Of a stretch of DNA of 64,000 nucleotides, positions 12,824 through 24,599 are shown one piece after another (position 1 is the stretch's first letter; every line of letters starts with the position of its first letter). Origin of the DNA: Cunninghamia lanceolata (lineage: Eukaryota > Streptophyta > Pinopsida > Cupressales > Cupressaceae). The notes under the pieces were generated by a model. That model did not search any database and had not been told where the DNA came from. It saw only the letters and a program-made list of their open reading frames with translations. The DNA lies in contig BSBN01001017.1 of the NCBI GenBank assembly GCA_027924645.1, positions 5,668,501-5,732,500 on the forward strand, written 5' to 3'. The translations under genes were made by a program, and so were the position numbers.

Positions 12824-14456
12824 ATGCCGCCACGACGTCGAGAACGCCAAAGGAGTGAGTTTTATTTATTTATTTTTTTGAATTTGTTTCTAAATAGGTA
12901 GTTTTGAGTTGATTTTTGATGTAAATTTTGTTAATTGTCAAGAAATGTTAATGCACCTCCTCCTCCTCCTCCTCCAAATCCACAAAATCCTGAAGAGGAA
13001 ATACCTGCCAAACAACAACCTCCTCCATCCATTCCTTGACATGCCCCTGGAACACAAGAAAATCTAATGGGGCAAATTGAAAACAATAAAAAAGAAATTG
13101 AAGACATAATTGCAAGGTTGAAAGATCCTTACACTTCAACCTTGCATAGGTCCACGCTTGCTCAATCTCTTGAATCTATGTTATCAAAAGTAGATTCAAT
13201 TAGCAAGCAAATATCTAGCTGGATGGATAAGAGGAGAGAGTTTAGAAACTATTATGTAGACAAACTGTCATATGAAGATGTCAAAAAATTACAAATTACA
13301 AAATTAGACTTGTGTTCCATTTTCACAAACCCACAAACAAATCAACCTCCACCCATTACATGCAAGCGGTTCCCTATCCATTGCTGTAACAACCAAGCGA
13401 TAAGGGACAATTTTGGGCAGAGGTGGTGGATGGTTTTTGACCATCCTCCATGCAATAATAATGAGGTCCCGCAATACTTTTTGAGCAAACTCTACTGTGA
13501 GTTTGTCCTCAATAAAGTGCCAAACTATTTTGTTATGCAGGACTTCTAGGGTAGAGGTGGGGGGTTAGCACAAGATAGACCAGGGGCACGTGTTGACCCA
13601 CAGCGGGCAGTGAGACGAGTAATCAACAGACCAACCCATGAGCATATTTCTATCCCTTTCTTTGTGAAGGAGAGTGTTGAGGTCGTTACACTTCAATCCA
13701 TTAGTGCCTTGACCTAGAACATCATAGAGCATGCCAGTCCTGCAACACAACGTGGGTTGGGAGATAGTGCGAGGAGTAGGGTCCCACCCCATGCTTGTTA
13801 GACTTGCAGGTCAGCCTATGGTTATGACCCCATGGATAGTCAGGATGCAGGTGCACAGGCTACATCTGCAGCTGAGTAGATGGTGAAGACAGATACTCTC
13901 CTAAGTGAGACTTTTAGCCTTGATACTTAGGTAAATATTAGCAAGTTTATTGAATTTAGTTTATTAAATTTTATTTTTGAAATGCAAGATTAACTAATTT
14001 AGTTTGATGATTTTAATGAAATTTTAGGGTCATAGCATTGATGTAGTTTTCAGTGGTTCTCCACCTGCATATTACACTACATCATCTACTGTCAGGGTAT
14101 GTAACTAGTAAACAATTATAAATATTACATGTGAATAGTATCGTTATATAAATGGTATTCTAATATCTAATTTTGGATGTTGAATAGGTTAATATTGGAG
14201 ATTTCACGGCAACACCTGCTAGCAGTGGTGGACTTCAAAGCTTCACGGAGGTAATAAAATAAATAGTTTAATGAATGAATTGTACTTACTAGATTTTTGT
14301 ATGTGACTTGTGTGCTTTATTGTGTGTACTTCCATGTTTAGATGAACGTGTGTGTATGTTAGGAGCCATGATTTGCTATTATAATTTTTGTATTTGATTA
14401 ATGTTGTTTTATTTCCAGATGATACAGGCTGCAGAGACACCTCCTGATGTTCATAG
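12824..14456 (+). pseudogene. Multi-exon transposon-borne gene, left part (interrupted by element A)
   Basis: An ATG at 12,824 starts a short basic peptide (MPPRRRERQR) that breaks near 12,855. A large exon opens near 12,943: a poly-Pro stretch, then TSTLHRSTLAQSLESMLSKV, a coiled-coil-like segment, and ITCKRFPIHCCNNQ. It runs to 13,930 in one frame with TGA near 13,037 and TAG at 13,547, 13,715, 13,799, 13,877 and 13,928. Short exons follow between clean GT/AG borders: 14,028-14,096 (69 bp), 14,188-14,250 (63 bp) and 14,419-14,456 (38 bp, cut by element A). All are phase 0 and free of stops. The short-exon product is rich in Ser, Thr, Pro and Gly. I do not recognise the family. The last stop, TAG at 13,928, sits exactly where CAG|GTAAAT would be an ideal splice donor. 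Confidence 0.5.
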
Positions 14457-15544
14457 TGTTGGCAAGAGACACTATATGGATTCATGGTTGTTGTCATTGA
14501 TGGCAACAAAGGTCATCCCACATATCCGTAAGTCATGGTGTGTCTCTACCGGAAGTCAGAATGAAGATTGTTGTGGTCCAGTGAACAAGAACAGAGCATA
14601 TGGCAAGGTCTGATAGGTTGGTCCGGATCTCTCAGAGGAAGTATCTTGGTGCAGTGCGGATTTGGGGAAGTCAAGAGGACTACCTTGAGTAATAGATTCC
14701 AAGGATTTAGCCTCCGGTGATGGACAAGGAAAAATATATGAACAGTTGAATACCGGATTCCTGAGTAACAGTGTGAACAGAGGAAGAACTAACTGACAGA
14801 ACATCAGACTGCTTTCTGGATGTGTTACTATTGATGGTAAAGGTTGTGAAGGCATGAATCATGTTTGGCCAACATGATTAATGATATCTACAAGTATATG
14901 CTTGATCCGCATTGCTTGGTGAGCAAGGATTTAGCCGACAGAACAGAGTTTGTGAGAAAATAGACAGTTCTGGATGCCGACTAGAAAGGTGATGAAATTA
15001 CTTGTGCGGATATATATGCATGATGGATTTAGTTGTGAGAAGTGTGTTGTGTATTGTTGATGTGTGAATAGGTGCAGAGTAGAGCAGAAATAGCTAGAGA
15101 GATCCAGTATGTGAAAGAAAAGCAGAATAAGAGAAGAGAAAAGATGAAGTGCAGCAGATCAGTGTATTGAGCCTAACCGGAACTGAGCTCCAGCATATGT
15201 AGATGCTTCCAATTAGTTCAAGTATTGTATAACATTCTTTTGTAGATAGTGTGTCTCCTTGTAGGCAGTGTGCCTCTTTGTGAGCAGTGTGCTCGGGCAG
15301 TGAGCCCTAATTGGCAAGTGCCATTTTGTAATTCCTTATTCTTCTAACAGAGAATAATCTTTGGGTTAATCACCCCGTGGCTTTCTCCCTTAATAGGGTT
15401 TCCACATCAAAAATACTATGTCATGTGTTTCTCATTTCATGGTAATGTTTGTTTGTTTGATTTAATGCTGCATTGATTAATAAGAAAGTTCAAAAGAAGA
15501 AATAATTAGGATAACTGATTCACCCCCCCTCTCAGTTATCAACA
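14457..15544 (+). repeat. 5' LTR of element A
   Basis: 1,088 bp, TGTTGG...CAACA, nearly identical by eye to 20,886-21,971. It contains a TATA-like TATATATG at 15,011. Near its 3' part are four imperfect copies of an AGTGTG-centred unit of about 18 bp (about 15,241-15,305), followed by the T-rich end CCCCCCCTCTCAGTTATC. Confidence 0.92.
15011..15018 (+). promoter_or_regulatory. Candidate TATA box in LTR A
   Basis: TATATATG in the middle of the LTR is the best TATA-like run. The equivalent place in element B (about 45,297-45,307, CATATATATATG) keeps it. No transcript evidence is available from sequence alone. Confidence 0.35.
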
Positions 15545-15546
15545 AT

Positions 15547-15558
15547 TGGTATCAGAGC
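15547..15558 (+). promoter_or_regulatory. Primer-binding site, initiator Met-tRNA type (element A)
   Basis: TGGTATCAGAGC lies two bases after the 5' LTR. It is complementary to the 3' end of plant initiator Met-tRNA and is the usual primer site of many plant LTR retrotransposons, above all Ty1/copia. Element B has the same motif in the same position. Confidence 0.9.
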
Positions 15559-15609
15559 TAATTTCCTCCTAATAGAGCCTAACAGCTTGAGGAAGATCTG
15601 GGAGTTCAA

Positions 15610-16790
15610 ATGGATGCATATGGTTTAAGGGAGCAACTCAAGACTGCCCTTGAGGATCTTGAACAGTCAAACTCTGAAGTCAATGAATTAAAGGAAAGAC
15701 TCAAACAAGCTAATGAATTCATGAGAAAACTAAAGGACAAACTAAGTCTCTCTATGAAAAAGAGAAAGGAGCTGCTCCAACAATTGGCAAGACAAAGTGA
15801 AGAAAGCAATACAAATGAAGAATTGACTGAGAAAACCAAGTTATGTGAAAAGCTATCAAAAGAAGTCATTATATTAAGACATGAAATGGAATCAAGAGCT
15901 ATAAAGTTTACTCAAGAGATTGAAGAAAAAAGAAAAGCTGAAGACAATCTAAGACAATCTCTTAAAGAGAAATTAGAACAATGCCACTAGATGGACAGGA
16001 TTATCAGACATCTTGAATCTAATCTTGAATCTATGCCAAAGATAATGAAGAAAAACTTGAGGATCAAATTGTCTCTCTCAAAAGAGATCTTCAAACAGCA
16101 AATGAATATAAAGAGAAATTCAAGATAAGTTCTGCTCAACTTGAAGTTCTTCTTGGAAGTCAAAAGAGGGAAGATGACAAGTATGGTTTGGGATATGAGA
16201 AAGGAGAAAGCTCCGGATCCGGTCAAAAGAATTTTGGATCAAAAAATCCAAGGAATAGGCCTAGAAGACCTCCGGTAAGACAGCCAAATGCTCAAAGATA
16301 TCCATCCTTCAATGGATACTGCCACAGCTGCAATCACTTTGGTCACAAAGCTAATCAGTGCAGAAAGAGAATGAATCAGACTAATTCATCCTTCTCCGGA
16401 CAGTGCTTTAACTGTAAAAGGTATAGACACAAGTCTCATGAATGCAGAAATATGCAAATAAACAAATCATTCAATGGTAGATGCTTTGCATGCAATAGAG
16501 TAGGTCATATGGCTAATCAATGCAGATCAAGAGGTTATTAGTCAAATATGCAAGGAAATGTTATTTGCCAAATCTGTAATAGGTCCGGTCATAATGCAAA
16601 AGTCTGCAGAAGCAAGAATCAGGACAAAAGAGGTCCGGTGTATAATCAGAATCAAGACAAGGGTAAACAAAAGATGAATGCGGATGAAGTTAGGAATCAG
16701 ATGAACAAGATTTGGGTGAAGAAAAGTTCAGAGAATGTAGAGGTTGGATCCGCACCAGACTCTGGTGCTGATATTCCTTCTGGAAATTAA
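15610..16790 (+). pseudogene. gag: gag-like ORF of element A: coiled coil plus four CCHC knuckles
   Basis: ATG 15,610 opens a Glu/Lys-rich coiled coil that runs to a TAG at 15,988. A frameshift near 16,030 moves the rest to another frame. It then carries four CX2CX4HX4C zinc knuckles: CHSCNHFGHKANQC (16,321), CFNCKRYRHKSHEC (16,402), CFACNRVGHMANQC (16,483) and CQICNRSGHNAKVC (16,564). Another TAG falls at 16,539, between knuckles 3 and 4. The ORF ends at TAA 16,788 with DSGADIPSGN, which looks like the start of an aspartic protease site but goes no further. Knuckles bind the element's RNA in the capsid. The usual plant copia gag N-terminal domain is replaced by coiled coil. Element B shows the uninterrupted version of most of this. 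Confidence 0.8.
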
Positions 16791-17440
16791 AAGGTGAGCT
16801 CTGGCTCAGGGGGAGACTCAAAGAAAATCCTGTTCCCCAAGCCAATCAAGTGGTGCTGGATGTGGCACAAGATGCGGAGTAAAGGGTTTGAAGATATAAG
16901 TCTTGAGATGATCCAGATAAGATTTCAGAGGTCCACATGGAGATGTGAAGAAGTTGTGATCGATCAAGTAAGACCTGTTCCGGGAGATGCTCCGGAATGA
17001 CAGAGGATTACAAAAAGGTCCGGAGAGATCCGGAAGTGCATTGTCTTATTCTGCAGATTGGACAGAGTGTTTGGGATGTCTGTGTGATGTGTCATCTTGA
17101 TTTGTTCATAGTTGGAGGATCCGCATGATGTTCATAAATCAGGACTGATCCGGTTCTTCAAGTTATCCGAATAAGGCAAACCGGAACAATGTAGGTCGAG
17201 CATTTATTGTAAACAGATATTAGGGTTTGCGAAACAATATAAGGGATTTTTCAATAATTACTTGTTCATTCCACACCCAAGAAGAAGCGAAAAATGGAGC
17301 TCTACAACAAAATTCATCAAGCACACCAAAGATCTCCTACCGAAGTCATTACATACAGAAATCAATCCAACCACTCCGTGCAACCGAAGGCGCATAAGGT
17401 ATTTTCCGTTTTCTATATCTTACTGCAAATCTGTTAAGAA

Positions 17441-20400
17441 ATGGCTACTCCAAATATAGTAAAGATCTCAGATAGGCCCCGACCTGAATTTAAGAAACAC
17501 CCATACAAGTCATTGGAGGTAGATCCCTTAGGAGCATTCTCTAGTGTTCCTCATGGCGTTTTACACACAGAAGACATTAGGGTTTACATACATGCAAGCA
17601 TTGAGGAATTCGGGGAATTCAAATTGAGAGATTTCTATCATAAACAATTGTTAGACAATGCTTTTGAGCTTAAACCTAAGTATAAGGGTATCCAGAAGAA
17701 ACAGTTTGATCAATTCATTCATTTCCCCTGCTTTGAAGAAGATGAATGGGTCTGGTATGTATTGAGTAGGATGCATGACAACTTCCTATGGCTGGATAGA
17801 CCCTACAAGATCACAAAAGAGGCAATTAGGGCAGTGACTGGTCTATATTCTTCCGGAGGGATACCTATCCTTAAATCCATCAAAAATAACATTGTAACTG
17901 AGGCCACCGGATCAAAATTTGATAAGAGGGCAATGACCATTGAAGATATTTCTGATCCGGATATCAAGTATGCATCCATGATAATAGGATACAAGATCTA
18001 TCACTCCAGTAGGGAGAATTCTGTATCCAGAACTGCAGTATATACTGCCTATGAAATGTTGAGGAAGAATGCAGATTATGATCTCTGTGAACTTCTCTTA
18101 AGCCAATTGATGGAAAATATACAGAAGATCAAAAAGGACAAAAAGAATTCTTTTAAGTATGGTACTCTTATATTATGTCTATTTTTCTACTTCATGAATG
18201 AGCTGCCCAGATCAAGTGGATGGGTATGGTAGAATGACAAACCTGTTGCAGTCCAAATAAGAGATTATTTACATGGGCTTGGGGATGCCAAAGCAAGAAA
18301 TACAGCCCTATGGGGATACTTCAAAAACTTCCAGAGCACGATGCAAGCAAGAGAAAGAATTCCCCAGTCTCTTGTTGAAAAATACAAAGACTCAGTTTGC
18401 TTTATGGTGGATACTGATCAGTGCCTTATGGAGGCAGTGGAGCCAAGGACAGTCTGGATCATGCCCATGGGGTATGAGGTTGATGAACAAATTGTGGAAC
18501 TGCATGTTCAACACATGCTTAGTCAGCCTAAAGATCCAAAGGCAGAAAGGTTTGGAACCTTTGAGGAGCTGAGTGTGAAGATTCATGTGGAACTCAGAGA
18601 ACCTGAGATAAAGAGGAAGGTGAGAAAAGAAGTAGAGCATATTGCTCAAGGCCTAGGCATCCCAAAGGAGGCACTTGATGCCAACCGAGAAAAGAGGAGA
18701 AAGGCTGAGGAAGAAAAGAAAAAGGCAGAAAAGAAAAGTAAGAAAAGTGCTCTGGTGGAAACCTCAACCCGGACCAGATCATCAAAAGGATCTACACCTG
18801 TCAGAACCAAGAGCTCAAAAATATCTAAACCGAAAGGTCAGACATCCGGTAAAGGAGAGAAAAGGTCTAAAATAAAAGCCACAAGGGCTTATACAAGTCA
18901 GAAAGATGAAGAGGAAATGGAATCAGATGAGGGGGTAAAAGAAATAAAGAAGCAGAAGAAGAAAGGATCCAGTAAACTCTCCATAGGCCAAGACAAGGAA
19001 GAAATGGCAGAGGTATTTTTTGAAAAGCCCACCCTATCTCTAGAAAGTGTAATCAAGTCAGTCATGGTGGATGGAAACCTTCAACCAATGACTAAATTCT
19101 ATGATGATTACAATGAGGCTGACCAAAAGATTCTGCAGGAAGCCACAATCAAGTATCTGAACATATACAATAAGGATTTCATCGAGATTATATCTCTAAT
19201 TCCTAAAAGCCTAGAAAAGGAATTAGAAATAAGAAAGAACAACGCCCAAGTAAAAGATCTTGAGATCCGGGAGCAGATAGCTATTCAGCTATATCCTCAA
19301 ATTGATGCCAAGACAATGAACACAATATTCAAAGACTGCAAAGATGAGTTCAGGAGTAAAGCAAGGATGAATCAACTCATGCTTGGTGAGACTGACAAGG
19401 TGGCCATAGAGACAGAAGAGATCCTCTAGAAGGATTTCAAAAGGTTTAATCTTCCTGTTGTAGAGGACTTGGGTACTCATCCCTCATCCACAAGTGCTAC
19501 AAAAGAAACTTCTGAGAAAGCAACAGAAGAGATGGTCCTTGAACAAACCGACATTTCTCCTCTGATTTCCCCTACAGTCTTCGGATCCCAAGAAGAAGAG
19601 AAATTACAGGAGAAAGAAGCAGCTGTAAAAGAAAAAGAGGTTGACAGCACCAAGGATGCAGAGAAAGAGAAGATTCCAACAGAGAAAACCACAACTGAAA
19701 GTGGTAAGAATGTGGAAGGAGAAAAGATTCCAAAGGACAAAACTGCAGAAGAGAAGAAACATCTGTCTCCGGCAAGAGACACTACACAAACTGTTCAAAA
19801 ATTTCTAAGTCAAGAAACAATAGAGATTGATGAACCGGAGCTTCTAAAAGGTCCATTCAACTTTGACTCCCTCTCTCCGGTATAGACAATGAAGATAGCT
19901 TCATTTGCAAATGCTAAGGCAAATGAAAAACTCCTAAAGTCTCATATGGAAGATTGTGAGTTGATAGAGGCTGCTTCCAGAGTGCTTGAAAAGATTATGC
20001 CATCGGTCCAAATAGATCCGACAGCCTCCTCTTCCGGTAATCTCAAAACCTTAGTCAGCAGTGTTGATACACACTTTGATTCTCTAGAAAAATCAGCTGA
20101 AGAAAAGGTCCGGAAGGAGTTTTTGGATAAGAGATTGTCAGAAGTACTAGGATTAATCTCTAATGATAGGAGAAATATGAGTATTGGAATAAAGAGCTTA
20201 GAAAATGCTCTTAAGGATGGCGGTGACATTTACAAATTTTGTATCTCTTGGTCAAAGGCAACAGTAGAAATTGATAAGAACATAAAAGAGGAACAGGACA
20301 AACTACAAAGTTTGTCTCAAAGTTTTGATCCTCTCTCTTCCTCCATAGCAAATCAAGAATGTCAAACTATTGCAATCACAAATGCAATAAAGAACTTTGA

Positions 20401-20659
20401 GAAGGAAAGGAAGAATATAACTAACCGGATGGGAGAACTTAGAAGGATTATAATCCCTAAGTTAGAAACTATGCATGAGGCCATAAGTGATGCTCAGACT
20501 ACCGCCCAAACCAATGATCTGACAGATCTTAAGAGGGCAGAAGCTTTTGCATTTTTGTTGAGTGGTCACATTTCAATTTTGGATAGAATGAAGCAAAGTT
20601 GGGCTACAGAATTGGTCCAATTGAAGACATCCTTTGCAGACATTCTTCAGTTTATGTGA
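17441..20659 (+). pseudogene. ORF2 of element A, long protein of unknown role with three TAG stops
   Basis: One unshifted frame of 1,073 codons from ATG 17,441 to TGA 20,657 is broken only by TAG at 18,230, 19,427 and 19,883. Element B has CAA at each of these places. The first 260 residues are globular (KKHPYKSLEVDPLGAFSSVP, then WYVLSRMHDNFLWLDRPYKI and AIRAVTGLYSSGGIP) and recall uncharacterised plant transposon ORFs. Residues 400-520 are a Lys/Ser-rich basic region that could be a nuclear signal. The rest is acidic and Lys/Glu-rich with coiled-coil character. There is no RT, integrase or protease motif. The ORF is separated from gag by a 650-bp gap that contains no ORF of note. Function unknown; retention in A, B and (distantly) the 2.5-kb gene suggests it mattered to the family. 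Confidence 0.7.
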
Positions 20660-20730
20660 GTATGTAATATGCAGCTAAGTATAGAAAATTTTTGAAAATT
20701 TTGGTGTGCGGACCCTTTGCCATTGATGTC

Positions 20731-20885
20731 AAAGGGGGAGTGTGGAGCAGTGAAAAATGAAGAATCCAATGAAGGGGGAGTTCCAGAAATTGTATATAAA
20801 GATAGAGCATCAGCCAAGGGGGAGCATAGTGTAAACACTTAGTCATTTTTCACTAAGTGTTGCCATCAATGCCAAAGGGGGAGAT
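20731..20885 (+). promoter_or_regulatory. Polypurine tract region of element A, with PPT-like copies
   Basis: AAAGGGGGAGA at 20,874-20,884 lies one base before the 3' LTR and is the probable plus-strand primer. Three more AAGGGGGAG motifs lie upstream (20,731, 20,772 and 20,816). A perfect 9-bp hairpin (ACACTTAGT/ACTAAGTGT) occupies 20,835-20,860. Element B keeps this arrangement. Confidence 0.8.
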
Positions 20886-21971
20886 TGTTGGCAAGAGACA
20901 CTATATGGATTCATGGTTGTTGTCATTGATGGCAACAAAGGTCATCCCACATATCCGCAAGTCATGGTGTGTCTCTACCGGAAGTCAGAATGAAGATTGT
21001 TGTGGTTCGGTGAATAAGAACAGAGCATATGGCAAGGTCCGACAGATTGGTCCGGATCTCTCAGAGGAAGTATCTTGGTGCAGTGTGGATTTGGGGAAGT
21101 CAAGAGGACTACCTTGAGTAATAGATTCCAAGGATTTAGCCTCCGGTGATGGACAAGGAAAAAGATATGAACAGTTGAATACCAGATTCCTGAGTAACAG
21201 TGTGAACAGAGGAAGAATTGACTGACAGAACATCAGACTGCTTTCCGGATGTGTTACTATTGATGGTAAAGGTTGTGAAGGCATGAATCATGTTTGGCCA
21301 ACATGATTAATGATATCTACAAGTATATGCTTGATCTACATTGCTTGGTGAGCAAGGATTCAGCCGACAGAACAGAGTTTGTGAGAAAATAGACTGTTCT
21401 AGATGCCAACTAGAAAGGTGATGAAATTACTTGTGCGGATATATATGCACGATGGATTTAGTTGTGAGAAGTGTGTTGTGTATTGTTGATGTGCGAATAG
21501 GTGCAGAGCAGAGTAGAAATAGTTAGAGAGATCCAGTATGTGAAAGAAAAGCAGAATAAGAGAAGAGAAAAGATGAAGTGCAGCAGATCAGTGTATTGAG
21601 CCTAACCGGAACTGAACTCCAGCATATGTAGATGCTTCCAATCAGTTCAAGTATTGTATAACATTCTTTTGTAGACAGTGTGTCTCCTTGTAGGCAGTGT
21701 GCCTCTTTGTGAGCAGTGTGCTCAGGCAGTGAGCCCTAATTGGCAAGTGCCATTTTGTAATTCCTTATTCTTCTAACAGAGAATAATCTTTGGGTTAATC
21801 ATCCCGTGGTTTTCTCCCTTAACAGGGTTTCCACGTCAAAAATACTGTCATGTGTTTCTCATTTCATGGTAATGTTTGTTTGTTTGATTCAATGCTGCAT
21901 TGATTAATAAGAAAGTTCAAAAGAAGAAATAATTAGGATAACTGATTCACCCCCCCTCTCAGTTATCAACA
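20886..21971 (+). repeat. 3' LTR of element A
   Basis: 1,086 bp direct repeat of 14,457-15,544, beginning TGTTGGCAAG and ending TATCAACA, and followed by ATAG of the target duplication. Confidence 0.92.
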
Positions 21972-21975
21972 ATAG

Positions 21976-22427
21976 GGCAATGGATCATGGTGTGACCTCT
22001 GTGATTCATAGCTCCATGCCATTAACAGGGGTATGAGGCAGATTAGTAAATTTTAATTTACATTCATTGTTATAGTTGTTTATTTTTGAAAAATCAAAAG
22101 ATTATTGATTTGAAGTTTAATTTCTATCTGGATGGTTTCTATAGGATATGACATCACCATGGCCTATTCCTGCTATTGAGGCAAGTGAGGAGATAGATTA
22201 TATGGTAGCGGTAAGTGATTATTTTGTTAAATGTTTCATTTTTTATAACATGTAATTTCTATATATTAATGTCTATACTTTTTATTGTAACAACTAAAGA
22301 TGCAGGAAGAACTAATAGGAGGAGCAGCCCTCGGGTTCATAGTAGACCACCCACATACGCGTCTCCATCCCCTAGAAGATCAAAGGCTGCCCGTGTTCTA
22401 TTCTCTTCAGCAGCCAGAGGGGAATAA
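21976..22427 (+). pseudogene. Multi-exon transposon-borne gene, right part
   Basis: This continues the exon cut at 14,456. With 38 bp on the left and 55 bp on the right (to 22,030), the exon is 93 bp in phase 0 and reads HRAMDHGVTSVIHSSMPLTG across the join. The next exon, 22,145-22,210 (66 bp), is phase 0, with AG before it and GTAAGT after it. The last exon starts at 22,300 or 22,306. One frame is basic, Ser/Arg-rich and ends at TAA 22,425 (SPRVHSRPPTYASPSPRRSK...); the strictly phase-0 frame reads EELIGGAALGFIVDHP and ends later (22,500). I cannot decide which is native. Confidence 0.45.
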
Positions 22428-22451
22428 CTTTTTATTGTGTTCCTTTGTTGT

Positions 22452-22598
22452 ATGCCTATATGGCATTTGTGGACATATATTTTGTATTGGATATAGTTGA
22501 CATTGTATGCCTATATGGCATTCTTGTAAGACTATATGGCTATTTTGTATATATGTTATACTTATATCAACAGATATTGATGTATGCCTATATGGATA
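22452..22598. repeat. Short palindromic unit ATGCC-TATAT-GGCAT, three spaced copies
   Basis: ATGCCTATATGGCAT occurs at 22,452-22,466 and 22,507-22,521, with a 3' degenerate copy at 22,584-22,598. It lies just after the last exon of the split gene, so it would fall in a 3' untranslated or downstream region. Confidence 0.6.
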
Positions 22599-22599
22599 T

Positions 22600-23095
22600 T
22601 TGGTTAATACAAATCTTTTTTATTGATGGCGTCCATACTTGCATTATAAATCCATGTTTGAATGGATATTTGTAGATGGCTACTTCAAATATTTAAAGTC
22701 CAATTGTATTGCATAGGATGTTTGTTGATCCAATAAGCTAGGTATTGTTATTCAAGTATCACCTAAACCTCATTTTGGAACTAAAAGATAAAAGTTGTAT
22801 TTAAAAAAAAAATGAATCATATTCATGGTGGATGTGGTTTTGTTCTTACAATAAGAAGTTAGAGAAGACACAAGCTTTCATAATCATAATCTTATTGATA
22901 GTTAGGGTTTGCTTATTGGGCATTAAACCCTAAAAAGAATCTACTTTTCTTAAGACTTTAAAACCCTCAATTATTTGTCGTGTGTAAAGTGCACTTTTAT
23001 TTTAATTTAATATTGACTTATAATTAGAAGTTACTATCACTTAAATCAACCTACTAAAGGGTCTTTAAGTCATTAGTTCACCGGCCCTTCAACCT
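22600..23095. other. AT-rich stretch, no supported gene
   Basis: No coding frame or repeat array recognised between the split gene and the repeat tract that begins near 23,100. Confidence 0.5.
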
Positions 23096-23099
23096 AACT

Positions 23100-24560
23100 C
23101 AACCAGCATCTTTGGTAAACTCTCATAAGCTCGAGCGCCATATCATAATCGAAGGTCATATTTAATTGATATGAAGGCGGGAAAAAGGATTGGATCAAAC
23201 ACATCAAACTGAGCATCATACCTCTAGGCGCATTTTTGCCTCTCTCTAAACTATCCATTTTGGCGCCTTGATGTAAAGTGAAGTCTAAACTTAGTGAAGA
23301 TTGCGCCTCAAAAGATATCACCTTGGATATGTGCCTAGAGTCATCTTAGATCATCTATTTGTGCCTAAGGGTCAATATAACATAATATAACTTAGGAAGA
23401 CTTTGAAAATCATCAAAAGAAGCCTAGGCACCTTTTCTTGTCTCCACCATCCATTTTGGGTACCTAGAGGAAAATGAACTTCAAATCACTTCCAACTGTA
23501 GCACCTAGTGTTAGAACCTTCAAAATGACTAAATCTTACCAACGGAAGTCTAGGTGCCTATTGTCACTTGGATAATCATGAATGAGTGCCTAAGTGGAAG
23601 GAGAATAAGCATCTTGTATGGAGGCACACTTTTGTGTCTAAATAACCTCATTTTGGTGCCTTGAAGAAAGATGTTCTAAATCCTAAGATCTAGTGCCTAA
23701 GTGTAAAATGGTCTCCTATAGGTTTGAACAAGTGATTGAAGCCATCAAATTGCCAAGAAATGAGCTAAGTATACTAAGGCACCCTTTCTTGTCTAAACTA
23801 TCCACTTTGGCACCTAGGAGGAAGGAGATTCAACATCATGAATCAAGGTGCCCTTTGCCATCAAAACAACCTCACATTGGCACCTTGGAGGAAATCAACT
23901 TAAAACTACATGTCTTGGAGTTTTTTCATATTTTGATGATATCTTTTGAGAACAATTATAATGATTGAAGGATGAGGTGGGTAAAAAGTCTTCATCTAGC
24001 TTAGGCACCCATTCAACTCTGAACAACCTTACATTTGCGCCTAAGATGAAGGGGACTTTCTTAAATATTTAAGCATTGATTAACAAAGATGAAAAACTTA
24101 GGTGCAATTTTCAACTCATTTTACCTTTGATGAGCGCTTAACTTGGAGAGAACACCTATTAGCATCAAGGCACTATTTCATGCTCAGAACATCACATATC
24201 AGTGCCTAAACATGAGGAAGCTTAAACTATGAAATCTGATGTTACTTTTATTCAAAAATGAAGAAAATAAGCCAAAGAATCTAGGCACATATTGTCACTT
24301 GAGCAACCTTCAACTAGCGCCTAGTCTTGTGAAGGAGACAAGAATCAGGGATAAAAGACCTCACCTTGTTTGAAAGTGTTGAAAGGCTAAGGAATGGGCT
24401 AAGTTCATCTAGGTGCACTAAGACATCTACAATTGATTGAGGTCATTAAAATGACAAATATGAGGCTATCTTTTGCTAGGTGCATATTTCAACTTTCACA
24501 TACCTTAATCTATGCCTTGACTTGGAGGAGTTAGTTTATGCTTTAAAATGATTTCTATTT
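23100..24560. repeat. Degenerate tandem-repeat tract (gcacctag family)
   Basis: A core resembling CATCCATTTTGGCGCCT followed by a purine-rich GAGGAAG..GA..TTCAA stretch recurs at irregular spacing (about 60-210 bp). Copies lie near 23,250, 23,447, 23,650, 23,800, 23,870, 24,025 and 24,305. Copies are strongly diverged, and no long ORF spans units. It is probably an old minisatellite-like array. Confidence 0.5.
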
Positions 24561-24599
24561 GTTTATATGATTTAATATTTGTCAATAATTTAATATGCC

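Larger units (their letters stand above)
14457..21971 (+). mobile_element. LTR retroelement A, pol-less, inserted in an exon
   Basis: Two direct repeats beginning TGTTGGCAAGAG and ending TATCAACA (14,457-15,544 and 20,886-21,971) flank an internal region that has an initiator Met-tRNA primer site, a polypurine tract, a gag-like ORF and a second long ORF. I see no reverse transcriptase, RNase H or integrase. Left flank CATAG and right flank ATAG fit a 5-bp target duplication with one base lost. Joining the exon halves at 14,456 and 21,976 restores one open frame, so the insertion site is exonic. It belongs to the same family as element B. Mobilisation would need enzymes from another element. 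Confidence 0.9.

Noticed and set aside
18392..19798. Minus-strand ORFs opposite ORF2 of element A
   Set aside because: Shadows of the Glu/Lys-rich coding strand, whose complement lacks stops; no domains.
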